Of a DNA stretch of 64,000 nucleotides, positions 22,904 to 35,300 are shown one piece after another (within the stretch, counting starts at the first letter, position 1; each line of letters begins with the position of its first letter). Location: the NCBI GenBank assembly GCA_914767715.1, contig OU612069.1:13265387-13329386 (forward strand), written 5' to 3'. Position numbers and translations under genes: made by a program. The notes beneath the pieces were generated by a model, which was not told the DNA's origin, did no database searches, and saw only the letters and a list, made by a program, of their open reading frames with translations. Origin of the DNA: Membranipora membranacea. Lineage: Eukaryota > Bryozoa > Gymnolaemata > Cheilostomatida > Membraniporidae.

Positions 22904-22914
22904 AAGATGGCGGT
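22904..22914 (+). promoter_or_regulatory. YY1-like site near the desulfhydrase gene start
   Basis: AAGATGGCGGT matches the YY1 consensus (AAnATGGCGGC), which in animals is common at transcription starts. It lies 23-33 bp upstream of the inferred ATG, on the strand opposite to the gene. The function is inferred from motif and position only. Confidence 0.4.
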
Positions 22915-23969
22915 CAGCTATGCGAATTAGCAGGTAGGTACGGCTCGATCAAGCCAGCAGCACTGTGGACTCTTGAGAACAGTGACTAGTATTAGTATAT
23001 ATTGTCAGGAGATAGTAATGATGGCCAACAATATATAATGTAGTGCCGTCATCTTCAATCGAATAATAGCCAAATAGTGATGTCAAATAGCATCCGAGGT
23101 TAGCATGCTGTTTTGTCTTTTGGTTTTCAGCAATGGAAAACACTGCCTGCGTTAAAAAAGCTGCTATTCCTGAGGCTATAAATTCTATATAGTGACTATC
23201 AAATGACCATCAAAACCAGCTGTATCGCTGTTCGGTATGTGGGCTATAAAATCTAAAACACGTGGGGGTGTGCCAAATATTAGCTTAATCCTCTGCATTT
23301 GATTGGTCAATCTGGAACAATTCGTTGCAGAATAAAGCATGAGCAATCCTATAATGCAAACAATCACCTATAATGGTTTATTTATCGACGTGTTATTTTA
23401 AACTTGGTCTGATTCCGAACCCTGGGGTTTGACAAAACAAATTGAAAAATGGCTCAAGGTTAGTGGGCGTATTAAAGTGGAACTTCGGAGTTCTTCCAGG
23501 GGTTAACATTTTACATGCATAACAGTGAGCATGTTACATACGCGCATTTAGCATGTTGCCATGCTTTTAACAATGGCACATGAAAAACAAACAAAATACC
23601 TGAGAAATAAATACAATAAAATCTACGCTCACTGCCCATTTATCGTCTCAACACAGAATATGAGGGGTTGGTCTTACATTACGCCCGCACGGAGAGATAT
23701 CCATATAATTCCGGTGTCTCTGTTTTTTGTGGCCAGTGTTCTTCACATAAATTGATCATTGTTTAGTATGCTTTGCGACCTTGCTTTGAACACTTAGTGA
23801 TGACATTATGTTTGTTGGGGTCTTGACTTAGTAATAAAATAAATATTAAAATATTATGTTAATATTATTGTTAATATCATAATATTATAAGTAGTAATAT
23901 TAGTAATATTAGCAATAATATTAAGTCTATGATTGGGGTCAAAATAAAATCACTACGTATTTCCAATCA

Positions 23970-24144
23970 GGGGGGTCTTTCAATTAGAAAGAGCGATGTT
24001 TTACTAAAGCAAGTTATCACTATCACATCACTCAAAACTATCACTCACGTCGTTCCCAAATCCCTCACTCAGAATGTATATAGTACTGAAGAGCGATCGG
24101 ATTCCGATTTTGGCAGTTTCTTATTGAAAGACCCCCCCCCCCCC
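23970..24144 (+). mobile_element. GGGGTCTTTCAA TIR element, copy 2
   Basis: It begins GGGGGTCTTTCAATTAGAAA and ends TATTGAAAGACCCCC. The interior (GCGATGTTTTACTAAAGCAA, TATCACTATCACATC) matches the copy at 36151. Confidence 0.8.
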
Positions 24145-24582
24145 AGAATGTCCATAATGTTTTAAATCATGGGTAACTGTAAAAGGGCCGTCTGCAGAAC
24201 AGCTTGAAGAAAATGTATCTTCCCTGTGGGTGTGTGTCGTTGCTGTAACCTTGATCAAGGCTACTAAAATACTTGAGTCATTGCCAAAAAACACTGCTTA
24301 GGGAATCAAGCCCCTGGGAGGTCGGGTGCACCTCAAACTGTGTCCAGGATAGCTGGTTGTGCCATTTCATTATCATCCACTTGTTACTACACAGTTTGAG
24401 CGCACTAGGGTGCAACCGCACTAGGGTGCAACCGGAGTTGTAGTAATTCATATAACATTTGGTCTTAGCTGGGTGATTGACCTTAGTGCACAAAGCATTT
24501 CTGCTAAACCACAAAGAAAGTAATTCTAATTCAAGATCTGGACTTAACCTGATTCCAGTATTGTCCACTAACCAGGGTTAGC

Positions 24583-24790
24583 TGTTTCAGGGCCATAGTT
24601 CTAGGGGAGGCAGCGAGGCACTGCCCCCCCCTAAATACAGTGGCCTAAAAACACTATAATTGAATAATATACGGCAGAATCAGTCCTCTGGGATTTCCCT
24701 TTGCTCATTCAATGCCTAAAATTTCTCTGGGAGGAGGTTGCTGCCGACGCTTCAGACTTTTGCCTCCCCTACCATATTTTCTAAACTACG
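24583..24790 (+). mobile_element. hAT-like MITE, AGGGCCATAGTTCTAGGGG family
   Basis: The left end is CAGGGCCATAGTTCTAGGGG and the right end GCCTCCCCTACC...CTAAACTACG. The interior TCAATGCCTAAAATTTCTCT and related words are shared with 28188-28432 and 44953-45170. CAGGGCC termini are typical of hAT elements. Confidence 0.65.
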
Positions 24791-25489
24791 ACTCTTTGTT
24801 TCACTTTAGTTTCTGATCAAAGGAATTCAAAACATGTTTAATCTCCAGTTCAGCATACCGCAAATATGAAGGAGGTTGAAAAATTGAAAGCATGAATTCA
24901 ATTAATTTAGTGGCCTTGCATCAGTGTCCATCTAAAGCTGTGTGAATATAGGATGATTGTGGGGCCCTATGCTACTGTTCCATCTATAAGTTCAGTGGAT
25001 TGTGGTTACTAAGGCTAGATGTTGTTTGATTCTGTACATCAGTAAATAGAAGAGTGTTTTCTGAGGGTGCCTAAGCTGTTTTCAGGAACCTGATTTGACT
25101 AGTGCAGCCAAGTCCCTGGTCAAAATAGATTGTGCAAAAATCGTAAAATTTCCATTATGTCCAATTTAAAAGGCATTTCATAGAGTATTTAGGCATCAAC
25201 CAAGAGAATTTTATCTTCATGGCAACAGAACTTTCAAACTTTCATCCTGTGTTTACCACTGAATCGCCATGTGAACTCAACAATAAAATAGTGATTTTAT
25301 TTAAAATAGTGATTTAAAATGTACTCTTTAAGAACAAGTCTATTTTGTTGCTTCATTTGATTAGTTTATTCTGAAAAATAAGTAAATTGCACAATTTGTA
25401 AGCTATTTATATTTATAATGGGTCACAGGTAGTGTACCATAAGATCAGGTTTGATCCATTTTGACTGCAGCTCTAGTCCCCCCCCCCCC

Positions 25490-25524
<35 letters not shown>

Positions 25525-26353
25525 ACCACGTGATATACTATTGCATGTACATCTCTGATCAACAGTGAGTGTATCAATTCACTTAGTTTGAGAGCCATCA
25601 GAAGTATTTTAGTGGGTTGAACCGAGGTCAATTTTATTAAATAGGGCCTGGTACCTGTTAGGTACTGATACTTAATAAACTCTAACAATCAGATATACAC
25701 ATTATAATAGCTTAGTATCGATTTCAGTGTGGTGCGACCCCTCCCCCTTTTTGCATTTGTCTCATTTGGCTCACCATGACTGCAGGCAAAATGGATTGAA
25801 CTTTATCTTCTATTAGACAAGGTTGGCAATTTTGCATATAATAATGAGATAACTTATTTTACATAAACAGTTGAGTTGATTTAATGGGTTGTGGGCAATA
25901 ATTAGTAACAAAAAATACCGCTATAAATCTAGGTAAAGCCAAGAAGAAGCAAAACCATCTTTAGCTTTTCCTTTTGCCAAACCAAAATGCGATTTAAATA
26001 TTGTACAGGCACAGTAAAATAACAATCATGGAGTGCTGTTCTACACAGCTCAATAATAAATAATCTTGCAGTAGTAAATCTCCAACAAGCACCTGATCAA
26101 TTGTGTACCATTACATAACTCTACCTCTATAATCAGTCCTAATAAGCCTGCGTTAGGATACATTAGCTAAAAAATGGTCCATTGTCTGCTTGTATGCTTC
26201 CCATCACTGAATATGTAGAGAGTAGCTATCGAATTGTGCTATACTTGCATTGCAACTGTTCCTTTTCTTCACCATTGCAGAGCTGTTTCATGTTGGAGTT
26301 TTAAACAAAAAACAGGACATGTTCTCCGCACAGAGCTAGCGTGTCAGAACGGT

Positions 26354-29300
26354 TCAGACCAGTTCATATTCCTCATCTGTGTCATACTTAGGGGAGGGCA
26401 CTACTGTGAACACTACAAAGACAAATGAACACAAATATAGAATTAATGCTTGATTAAAATCAAGTTGTCATATCCCATGCCATATCCCAAATAGGGGCGG
26501 CGAAATATCCGTTGCCTTAGTGGCAAGGCTGCAATATCTTGGCCAGGTTTAGCCTGTCTTGACAAGCTTGTCAAGACAGGCTAGGCCAGGTTATTCTCTA
26601 AACGAAGACGTTCAACATGTTCGTGCTAAAGGAAGGACGTCCTAACCAACGTGTATATATCGTATATACTTTATTCTGTCTCTGCCGTTATGGTTAAGAA
26701 ATATTGGTTTTGTAGAGCTAAAAAGTTGCTAGTGATATAAAAGTCTGCACATTACAAAATATTATCTTTTGAAGAAAAAGGAGTTTAAAAATTTCACACA
26801 TTGTGCTCTAAAGCATTGTCTCCGTAGCTCTATCCTACATTTGATATTACAGTAGCGCCCTGATGGAAGTGTAGCTAGGGCTAATATTGGCTCATTGTCT
26901 GTTGCATACATACGAAGACAACGGTTCTTAAAAACTCTGGTAAAAACCTCGCACAGAGATGGGACTTCACAGTCAGCTAAAAAGCTAGCGGTTGATATAA
27001 CATCATTAATGGAGTTGCGACATGTTTTGGATATATGGCCAAATGATGTACATAGATGATAAATAAAAACTCATTCAATGAAAGTATAGTAACATCGCAT
27101 TCTGATTGGTTTAGAAATACCGAGAGAAGACAACTTCTTCATAATAAACAGGCGCTTACGAGCTTTCTTGATTACTGCCTCAGAATGTGCCTTAAAGCTC
27201 AACTTGTGGTCAACAGTGGTACCTAAATATACAAATGACTCGACCTGCTCAACTACTGTGCCATTGATTACCAGGGGATCACATGCACGGTTGTCTCTCA
27301 CTGAGCCACCTCCTACTCCTCCTAGTCACATATGTTATCCCCTGGTAAGATATGTTATCAGGTAGTGAGGGGGGGGGAGATATGACACATAGAACAAGTG
27401 TAATCCAATCGCCTGCATTCTTGATGCTCCCTCCCACTGGTCACGGCGTAACCAGTGGATTGGGAGCAACTTGGAATGCAGGCAAATGGACCAAACTTGG
27501 TCTAGATGACACCAGTTGTTCGGCTGTCAAAGATGTTTCACTGCCATTAAAAATTGTGAAACTAAAATAGGCAGTGGTCACTCAACCATGCCCACTATCA
27601 ATTACAGTAATTCAATTTGAGGTGGCCACTTCAAATCTGTGTCAAAGATATCAAGGATACATGAAGTAATTTGTCTCCTGTCGAACAGAAATGCACTAGA
27701 TATTCACAAGTGATGAGTAGTAGCTTTGTATATGAAAAAAAGGGTTGATTAAGATCAGATGTTCCTATCACACGCCACATCCCAAAGCATGAGCGGCGAA
27801 CTTTTTGTTGCCATAATGGCGAGGTCGCAACTTCTTCACCAGGTTGCTCTCTGTTTGCAGGCAGGTCTGAGCACACCTGGGGGTCAACCATCCCACAACC
27901 TTCATCACTTGCATGCTGAAGGACCGGCGCTCTAACCAACTGAGCGAGCTTCTCTTCACACTTTACTTTTAAACAACAGATGATTCTATATCGACAGGAC
28001 GGACAATATATAAATATAATTTCAGTCTAGACTATGAACTCCCCTCATATAAGGAAACTCATTGGTTTAGACAGGGATTTTGTGCAAGAAATATTTGGGA
28101 GTTATCCTGTCATTGACATTAATTGGACAACTCCCAGACAATTTTAACCATTAGTAAGCTGCATATAACAGGAGAGATTTTATCATGCAGGCCTGTATTT
28201 TTAGGGGAGACAGGGAGGCACTGCCTCCCATATAAAACTAAATGAGGTGGCCTAAAATCAAATTAATTAAATAATCCATGTCATGAACAGCTCTTTTGGG
28301 TTTTCCTTTTCTATTTATATCATCTAAATTGTTTTAAGGAGGTCGCAGCAACCCCCCCCCCCCTAGTGATGTTTTAGACCTGCCTCAGGTTTTTACCCCC
28401 CTGCCATTTTTGCTAAACTACGGCCCTGTTATGATTTGTTAGTTACTCACCTGTATTGGTACCATGAGGATTTCCTGTAGAAGGAGGGGGCCAGTGACTG
28501 GGGCGTTCCTGACACACCTCAAACATTGGAGCTACAGACTTCTTTTCATGGGCTAGAACTCGGGCTAACTCGTCAAGTTCTGATTCTGTTTTACAAAAGA
28601 AGCCCTGAAACACAAATAAGAGAGAGAAATGTAGGCATATATTATAGAATATCAGAAAAAGGTTCTATTCACAATAGGGCAAAAGTTTAGTTTCAAAGTT
28701 TGCTAACTTTGAGGAGTATAGAGAACCTTGAGTTTAGTTTAGCTAGTTTGCAGAAACTTAATGTGAGCTGGGACAAATTCTCACTAGCCAAGGTGGGAGT
28801 TGATTCAGACTAATGAGGATGAATAAATGTTAGCTAGCCATACAATTCAGAATTTCTAGCCTATGTGAAGAGGTGAACTTTGATATTAGCTATTATTGGG
28901 AAGATTCAGTGTCAATTTTCACTCGCTAAGGCAGAGCTTATTCACGTATGATAAAGTAACAAAAATGAGTGGATCTTAACTAGCAAGAGATTTGATATCT
29001 ACAAGCATGTGAGAAGTTGTCCTCCCACTAATACTTTACAAAACTATGGTATATCTATGTACTCATTTTTTTGCATTAGGTTTCTGCCATAACTAAACGA
29101 TAATTGATAAAATTATTTCAAAAATGATTAAAAAACGCAGCGGTGTGGTCTGTTTGTCCATGCATGAGAGCCAAGACTAGAGTGGTGACCACCCCATTGA
29201 AGTAAACTGAGACCATCCCGGTTCGTTCAGATAACCAGGGGGACCCAAACCACCGATTCCACCTACCCACCACCCTCCAACAAACAAACTCATAATGAGT

Positions 29301-32300
29301 TAAACATACCAGGGCTATAGAAGGATCTAGACTAGTAATCTTCATTCTGCTCGGTATAGGACAGTGATAACTGGAGTCATCCCAGACACCGCCGTTGTCT
29401 GAGTGTGGGTTTATTACTGGCTGATTCGTATGTGGGTCTAAAAACACCAGCTCATTACCTGCGAAATTAATCAATGTAGTATGAGAACAGGGTCAGGATA
29501 AATTAGAAGATTTCAAGGAAAAATTGAACACAGTATGCATATATAAAAAAAGGTTATTGTTCGGGCCAGAGCAACTTATTATGGATGGATACCAGCAATC
29601 TTTTCCAAAATATCTATTCGCCGTCGGTATCTCAAATCTGTAGCAGTAAGAATTTAAAATCGAGGGTTATTTTGGAACAATTCATGACAGACCTCCATAG
29701 GCAAAATGACAAAATTATTATTATAATTTTATCAATATTCATATGTCTACGTCTATGTGCTATTAAAAGGATCCTCTTTCTATTTCTAGCGAAGTCTTTT
29801 TTTATGTGAAAAACTTTTAGGGAATGTCGGACATGTCCCAGTTAAAAGAACTTACCCATATAGCCTATGAACCAGTGAGCGTGGTTAGGTTTTCCTCCTA
29901 TCACCCCAACAGAAAAGGGTAGCTCAAAAAACCTCTACAAATGAAAAACAAGAACAAATGTGAGCTTAGTGAGTCAAGTTGGCTGAATTTTCTAGTTCTG
30001 CCACACTTTTGTCAGCCAATTTTGATTGCTGTTTACAACAGACAAATCCAAAGCAAGCTGGCTTATATCCTGTCAGTTGCACTACCGTTCAATTAGTTGT
30101 CATGCAAAGACCAAGGTGGAATTTGTGTCCTGACAACTGTTAACAGGTCTTTCAGGAATCTTTGGTTTAACGAGAATGACATTTGAAATTTGTCAACATT
30201 ACGTTTACCTTAAGACTAGTAATATAAACTTCATTGATGGAGCTTAAGCCGAGCCTCAGAGGCACCATGAGTAGGATGGGGCGCCACACACCGTCCCCTT
30301 CAGCTGAAGCAGTAAAACTGTTGTGTGGAGACTGAGGTAGACTGAGATCTTGTGGCTGTGTTGATTCCGCTTCAAACTGTAGATTGACACCATGTGATGA
30401 GTGCGGAGTTCTGCACAAAGTTTCTATCAGAAAAAAACACAAATTTTGTTTAGATTGACAGATGAACGTGATTTCATTATAATCGCATTAGATAAGAGCA
30501 CGAAAGTAAATTTATAACCATCTATGCACCTATCAGGATGCGTAATATATAGAAGACAGGCTTAGGGCTTACTGACAGAATTATACATATCGAAGCAATC
30601 GGACCGATCAACTTTACAATAATTTTTTTGAGTGATAACAGTGATATTGACCGCTCTATGAGGTTTTATTCATTAAAATGATAATGTATATTTTGTGATT
30701 TACTATGATGATGATATCACAAACAAACAACATTGTAAACCACCAACTTTTCCCAAAGCGAGATCAAACATCGATGTCAGCTGCAGTATGAGCAGCACCC
30801 TCAATCCTAAGCTTAGGGGTTGACTAGGGAAGCGAATAGCGAAAAGCTGATCTTGACGAAGTCAAATGTTCGCTGAGCAGTGTAACTGGGATTTGTTTGC
30901 ATCTAACCATGAGATCTTTTAATCTGATTTCTTTTTTTTACATGTACGATAATTAACATAATATAAAAAGTAATAAATTAAATATAAATAAATATAAATA
31001 GTTATTTCATATAAATAGTAATAAATACAACTATACATAAAATATAAATAGTTATAAATACTAATATACACTAAATATAAATATAAAAATACTTACTTAT
31101 GTCATTGATGACTACTGTGTTATCCATTGCCACGTGTATTACTATATGATTCCAATCATCATAAGGTGTCAATTTTCTGTAAGAAAAAACAAAATGCTGT
31201 AAATTATCTACAGTCATATACACTTATCTCTCTCGTCAAGCTTGGTAATGTATGAGAAAAGCATATTGCATCTTGTCAAGAATCAGGTCATCCTAATAGG
31301 CTGGTGAATAAAGCAAATGGTTTCAGGAACACTTATTGCAATATAAAAAAATATCCAAAATGCGACAAAAGGAAAGGCTCACTTATGCTACTAGCATTGT
31401 GGGATACCGTTAGCCTGCATACACTAAGACTAAGGTATATACGTTGGGCGGGGCACCCTTAAAGCATGCATGAAATAAAGCTTAAAATAATCAGAGGAAC
31501 TGCTCCAGCTTATAAGATTCAAAATGAGCCCAGGAACTGCTCAATAGGGCAACTAGGACTGATGTTGCAACTTAAAGTCATGAAATCTATGTTTCAATGT
31601 ACATCAATTTCTTCTTATTATCAAATAATGATCAATTTCAAAGGGTGCCTCAGAATGATAAATTTGAAATTCAATTTGCAATTAACTGACTTAGTGTAAG
31701 TGGCTTTCCTGTTCGCGGGTGCCAGTGAGACAGGGCAACGACAACAGTGGATAATAGAATTGCACTACAAGCACTGTATAACAACTTAAACTAAATTGGA
31801 CTATGAGTAAAGGGGGGAGGGGGTGATTTTGCCCATTACTGATGCCAGTCTTGAAGGGAGGGGTTAGGGACTCTACATCATAAATAAATAAGCCTTGAAG
31901 CGCAAAGCTGTACTTGTACCTCCACTCAGTTTTTTTCAGATTTTGGGGGCTATTTATTTGTTGACTTTAAAGGATGCAAGGGCTTTCTTCAGCATTGAAT
32001 GACTGATTTGATTATTACTGGTAAAACACATCCTTGATATTAGAAGGATGAGTAAGTTCCATTAGTCGGTTTTTGTGATTACTAGAGTCACAAGAGCCAG
32101 GGCAATTCCCTCGAGACAAGAGCGGAAATTAAACTCGGTACCTCTCGCTTGATAGCAAAGGATGTGATCATTTGCGCTATCAAAGCTCAAACAGGATGCC
32201 TTACTTCCTGTTATTCAACTTACCTTAATACTTGAGCAATTGTGTTTGGTCCGAACCATTGACCTACTTCCTTGCCCTCTGCCACACCCATCGAGGCTGA

Positions 32301-35300
32301 AATAATAATGCTGTAAGGTAATGAAGATTCTGGAACTTGCCATATATTCATTTAAAGACTACCCCAAGTATGTTATTAGTCAGGCAGTTGCTTATGATAA
32401 AGTTGTGTTACATTTGAATGGTAAAAAAAATCAATACTCTACCTCTACTTGGCATCCTCATTCTCTGCATTATGATGTCACAGTCTCCCAGAAGTGCAAT
32501 ACAAGAAACAAGCACATCTTGGAGACTGTGACATCATAATACAGAGAATGAGAGTCACCTTCCCTTATGGAAGGCACCAAAACACGCTTTGGTCTTTGTA
32601 TATTCATTCAAATTTGCGACACAAAGCGACTTAGGGTATGATACAGATTGATTAATTGGACAATGTGTTTGAGCGAATGTCAAACTAAAAGAGATGAAGA
32701 GACTTCCACCGAAAATATAGTAAGGTTGATAAAAAACTGAGCCATCATGAGAAAAAGTGAAGATAATCTCTGGTAGATATAGCTTGTATTTATTGTTGTA
32801 GCCTTAGTATATTTTCCATTCAATTGTGGGTGGGCAAAAGTAATCCCTCTAATACATACCAAAGATACTCAGGCTATGTCAATCAATCAAGTAAACATAG
32901 CCATGATACCAGTGTAATCTAAAAGTCAGAGCTAAGTCATCAATGAGTCAGAGTTGAGTCATCTTCGAGTCAGAATTAAGTCATTGATGAGTCAGAGTTA
33001 AGTCATCGATGAGTCAGAGTTTAACTACTGCTGCCACTCGAGCATATTTGTGCTCATTGAATTCTGTGTAGCTCCAAGATATCCAATGGAGGCTTAAAAG
33101 GCAAATAACTTGCAAGAACTGATCTTCAAAATCAGGGTATGAAATTAATGCACTAGCTGATGACGTCATTATTGTCCATTAGTAAGAGGTAGATAATTAA
33201 TTTCATACCTTGATTTTGATGATCAGTTTGTGCAAATTATTTGAGATTGTTATTCTGAGATTACAGCCTCATATCATTAGTTTTGAGCTATACAGAATTC
33301 ACAATGCACACACTTGCCTGTGTGGCAGCAGTGGTTTATGTCATCGATGAGTCGACTTACCAATTTGATGAATAGAGTAACAAGAGGACTTTTGATCTGC
33401 AAACATCTCGAGAATTCTTTTATATATTTTGTTTCCACCTAAACTGTCTTTGCTCCATTTCCAATCTGTAAAAAAACATATACATAGCAGGATATGAGAC
33501 AATTTCAAATTATTTTCATTCCAAGTAGCATATGCCCTGTTGTCTACTTTTTGGATTACAAAACATCAATGATTAAGCCTGGAAGCTCTTGCTTGTCCCT
33601 CATCTATTCTGACAGGTCGTAGATTGAAAGCAAGTTAGAGATCACATTGGGGCACAAAGAGTGTGGCGTGAAATATTGTCGTCAGCAGGATAAGAACCCA
33701 TGCAACAAACACTTGCACTTTGAAAGTCATACACTTTATAGGCAAAATTATGTGGAGTATTCCTCTATCGTATCCCCTGTGTGCTTATAGTACCTTGCAC
33801 TTATGTAATGGGAAATTGGCAGTTTAGCCAATGCAATGACGTTGCTTTGGCTTACTAGCTAGGAAGGGTGTATTCAGAATCAAATAATTATATAGGTAAT
33901 GAAAAAGTTCTACCTATAGTCTCTAGTGTGTAAAAAATAAGCCGTAATGAAAAACGGCAGGTTCCAGCCAACCTATAAGAACAGGTGCATCATGGCCGAG
34001 ACTCTCTGGTCCAAGCGATTCCACACTCATGACGTGATATATGCTATAACATGTATATCTCTGATCGATAGATAGTGAACTTATTCACTTAGCATGAGTA
34101 CCATCACAAGGAATCTGGTGTGACAACCCGATTTCAATTTTACTAATTAGGGGCGGGTACATGTTAGGTACTCGTACTAAACTGACTCTAACGATCAGAG
34201 ATGCACACGATAATAGTGTTGTCTCGATGTCAGTATGGAGAGAGTCACTAACTTCTAGAGAGATGGAGATTAAGGAGAGACTGACATAACATCATCTGAC
34301 CACATCGTAACATACATCCCCATCCCTGATCTGTCGTGGGTCCTGTATATAAGTAAAGGACAAAGTTAGAAACAAAATGGTGATAACGTTATCTTCATAG
34401 GCAAGCCGAATGTTAAATTGTTGTGTCAATATCAATATCGTTCAGGGCCTAAAAACTAAGGAGCCTTCGACTGCTCGAACCATTTTCTAATAAATTCCTG
34501 CTTATGGAAGTATGCTTTGTCTTATTCAACAATCTGGTATCAAATTGGTTCGATTGAAAGATTAATTGAGTCAAAGTTTTTTGAGAAAAGTGATTGTAAG
34601 GAATTGGCTAACACGGCTTCATGGTATTGATACTTAGAGACTGAAGACAGAATCTGGAGATAGGGTCAAATCTTTTGTATTGTTTTATATAGACCTAAAC
34701 AAGATTGATACTAATTCGATACTGAATGGAAAACAGAATAATAAGCTACAAAACCATGATAGCCATTTGATGCATGAGCATGTACTTGCTTTCTGGGGCC
34801 TTTGAGTACTATTGAGGACCTGAGTACTTGATATTATATATCAAGTTGTGTTATCCCCCATCAAAGACAAACAAATCGCTTCTCGGCCTATTCGCTAAAA
34901 TCTAAGTGTCACTACCAATGGCTGATTAGTGCCAGTTTCAGTTTTGGCAGCTTGCTGCACACCCAGTTCAGGAGGTCTTTTATGCCCTCACCTCTAGGAT
35001 ACATTCTATTTTTCTAGGCTGTATAACATTCTCACTATGAGGATTTAAGGCACCTTGCGTCCCTCTTTAGGGGCAGCCCACTCTACTGTTTTTTTACTAA
35101 ACAGCAAGAAAAATTGTTTTTGTGAGCCAGTGAGTAAATACTGGCTATAACTAATTATAGACATATCACCAACTTGGACTATATTAGAGCGCTGGCCCTT
35201 GTCTAATATAGTCTCGCTACGGCTGTGATGAGCGTTAGAAAACACACAGTTTGATGTGTAAAGTATTTGCAGGGGTGTTATCCCCCACCAAAGACAAACT

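Larger units (their letters stand above)
22882..26353. other. Spacer between two same-strand genes, repeats only
   Basis: This 3.5 kb between the desulfhydrase-like start and the ATG4 stop holds two TIR elements (listed separately), an AATATT-rich tract at 23830-23920, a C run followed by (CA)n at 25478-25521, and a degraded foldback near 24326-24415. No exon was recognised. Confidence 0.5.

Noticed and set aside
25478-25521. C run plus (CA)n tract as a regulatory element
   Set aside because: An ordinary microsatellite; nothing around it suggests more.
34875-34915. Functional U2 snRNA gene
   Set aside because: Only the first ~35 nt resemble U2; no Sm site or later stem-loops are present, and a second copy shares non-U2 body sequence.
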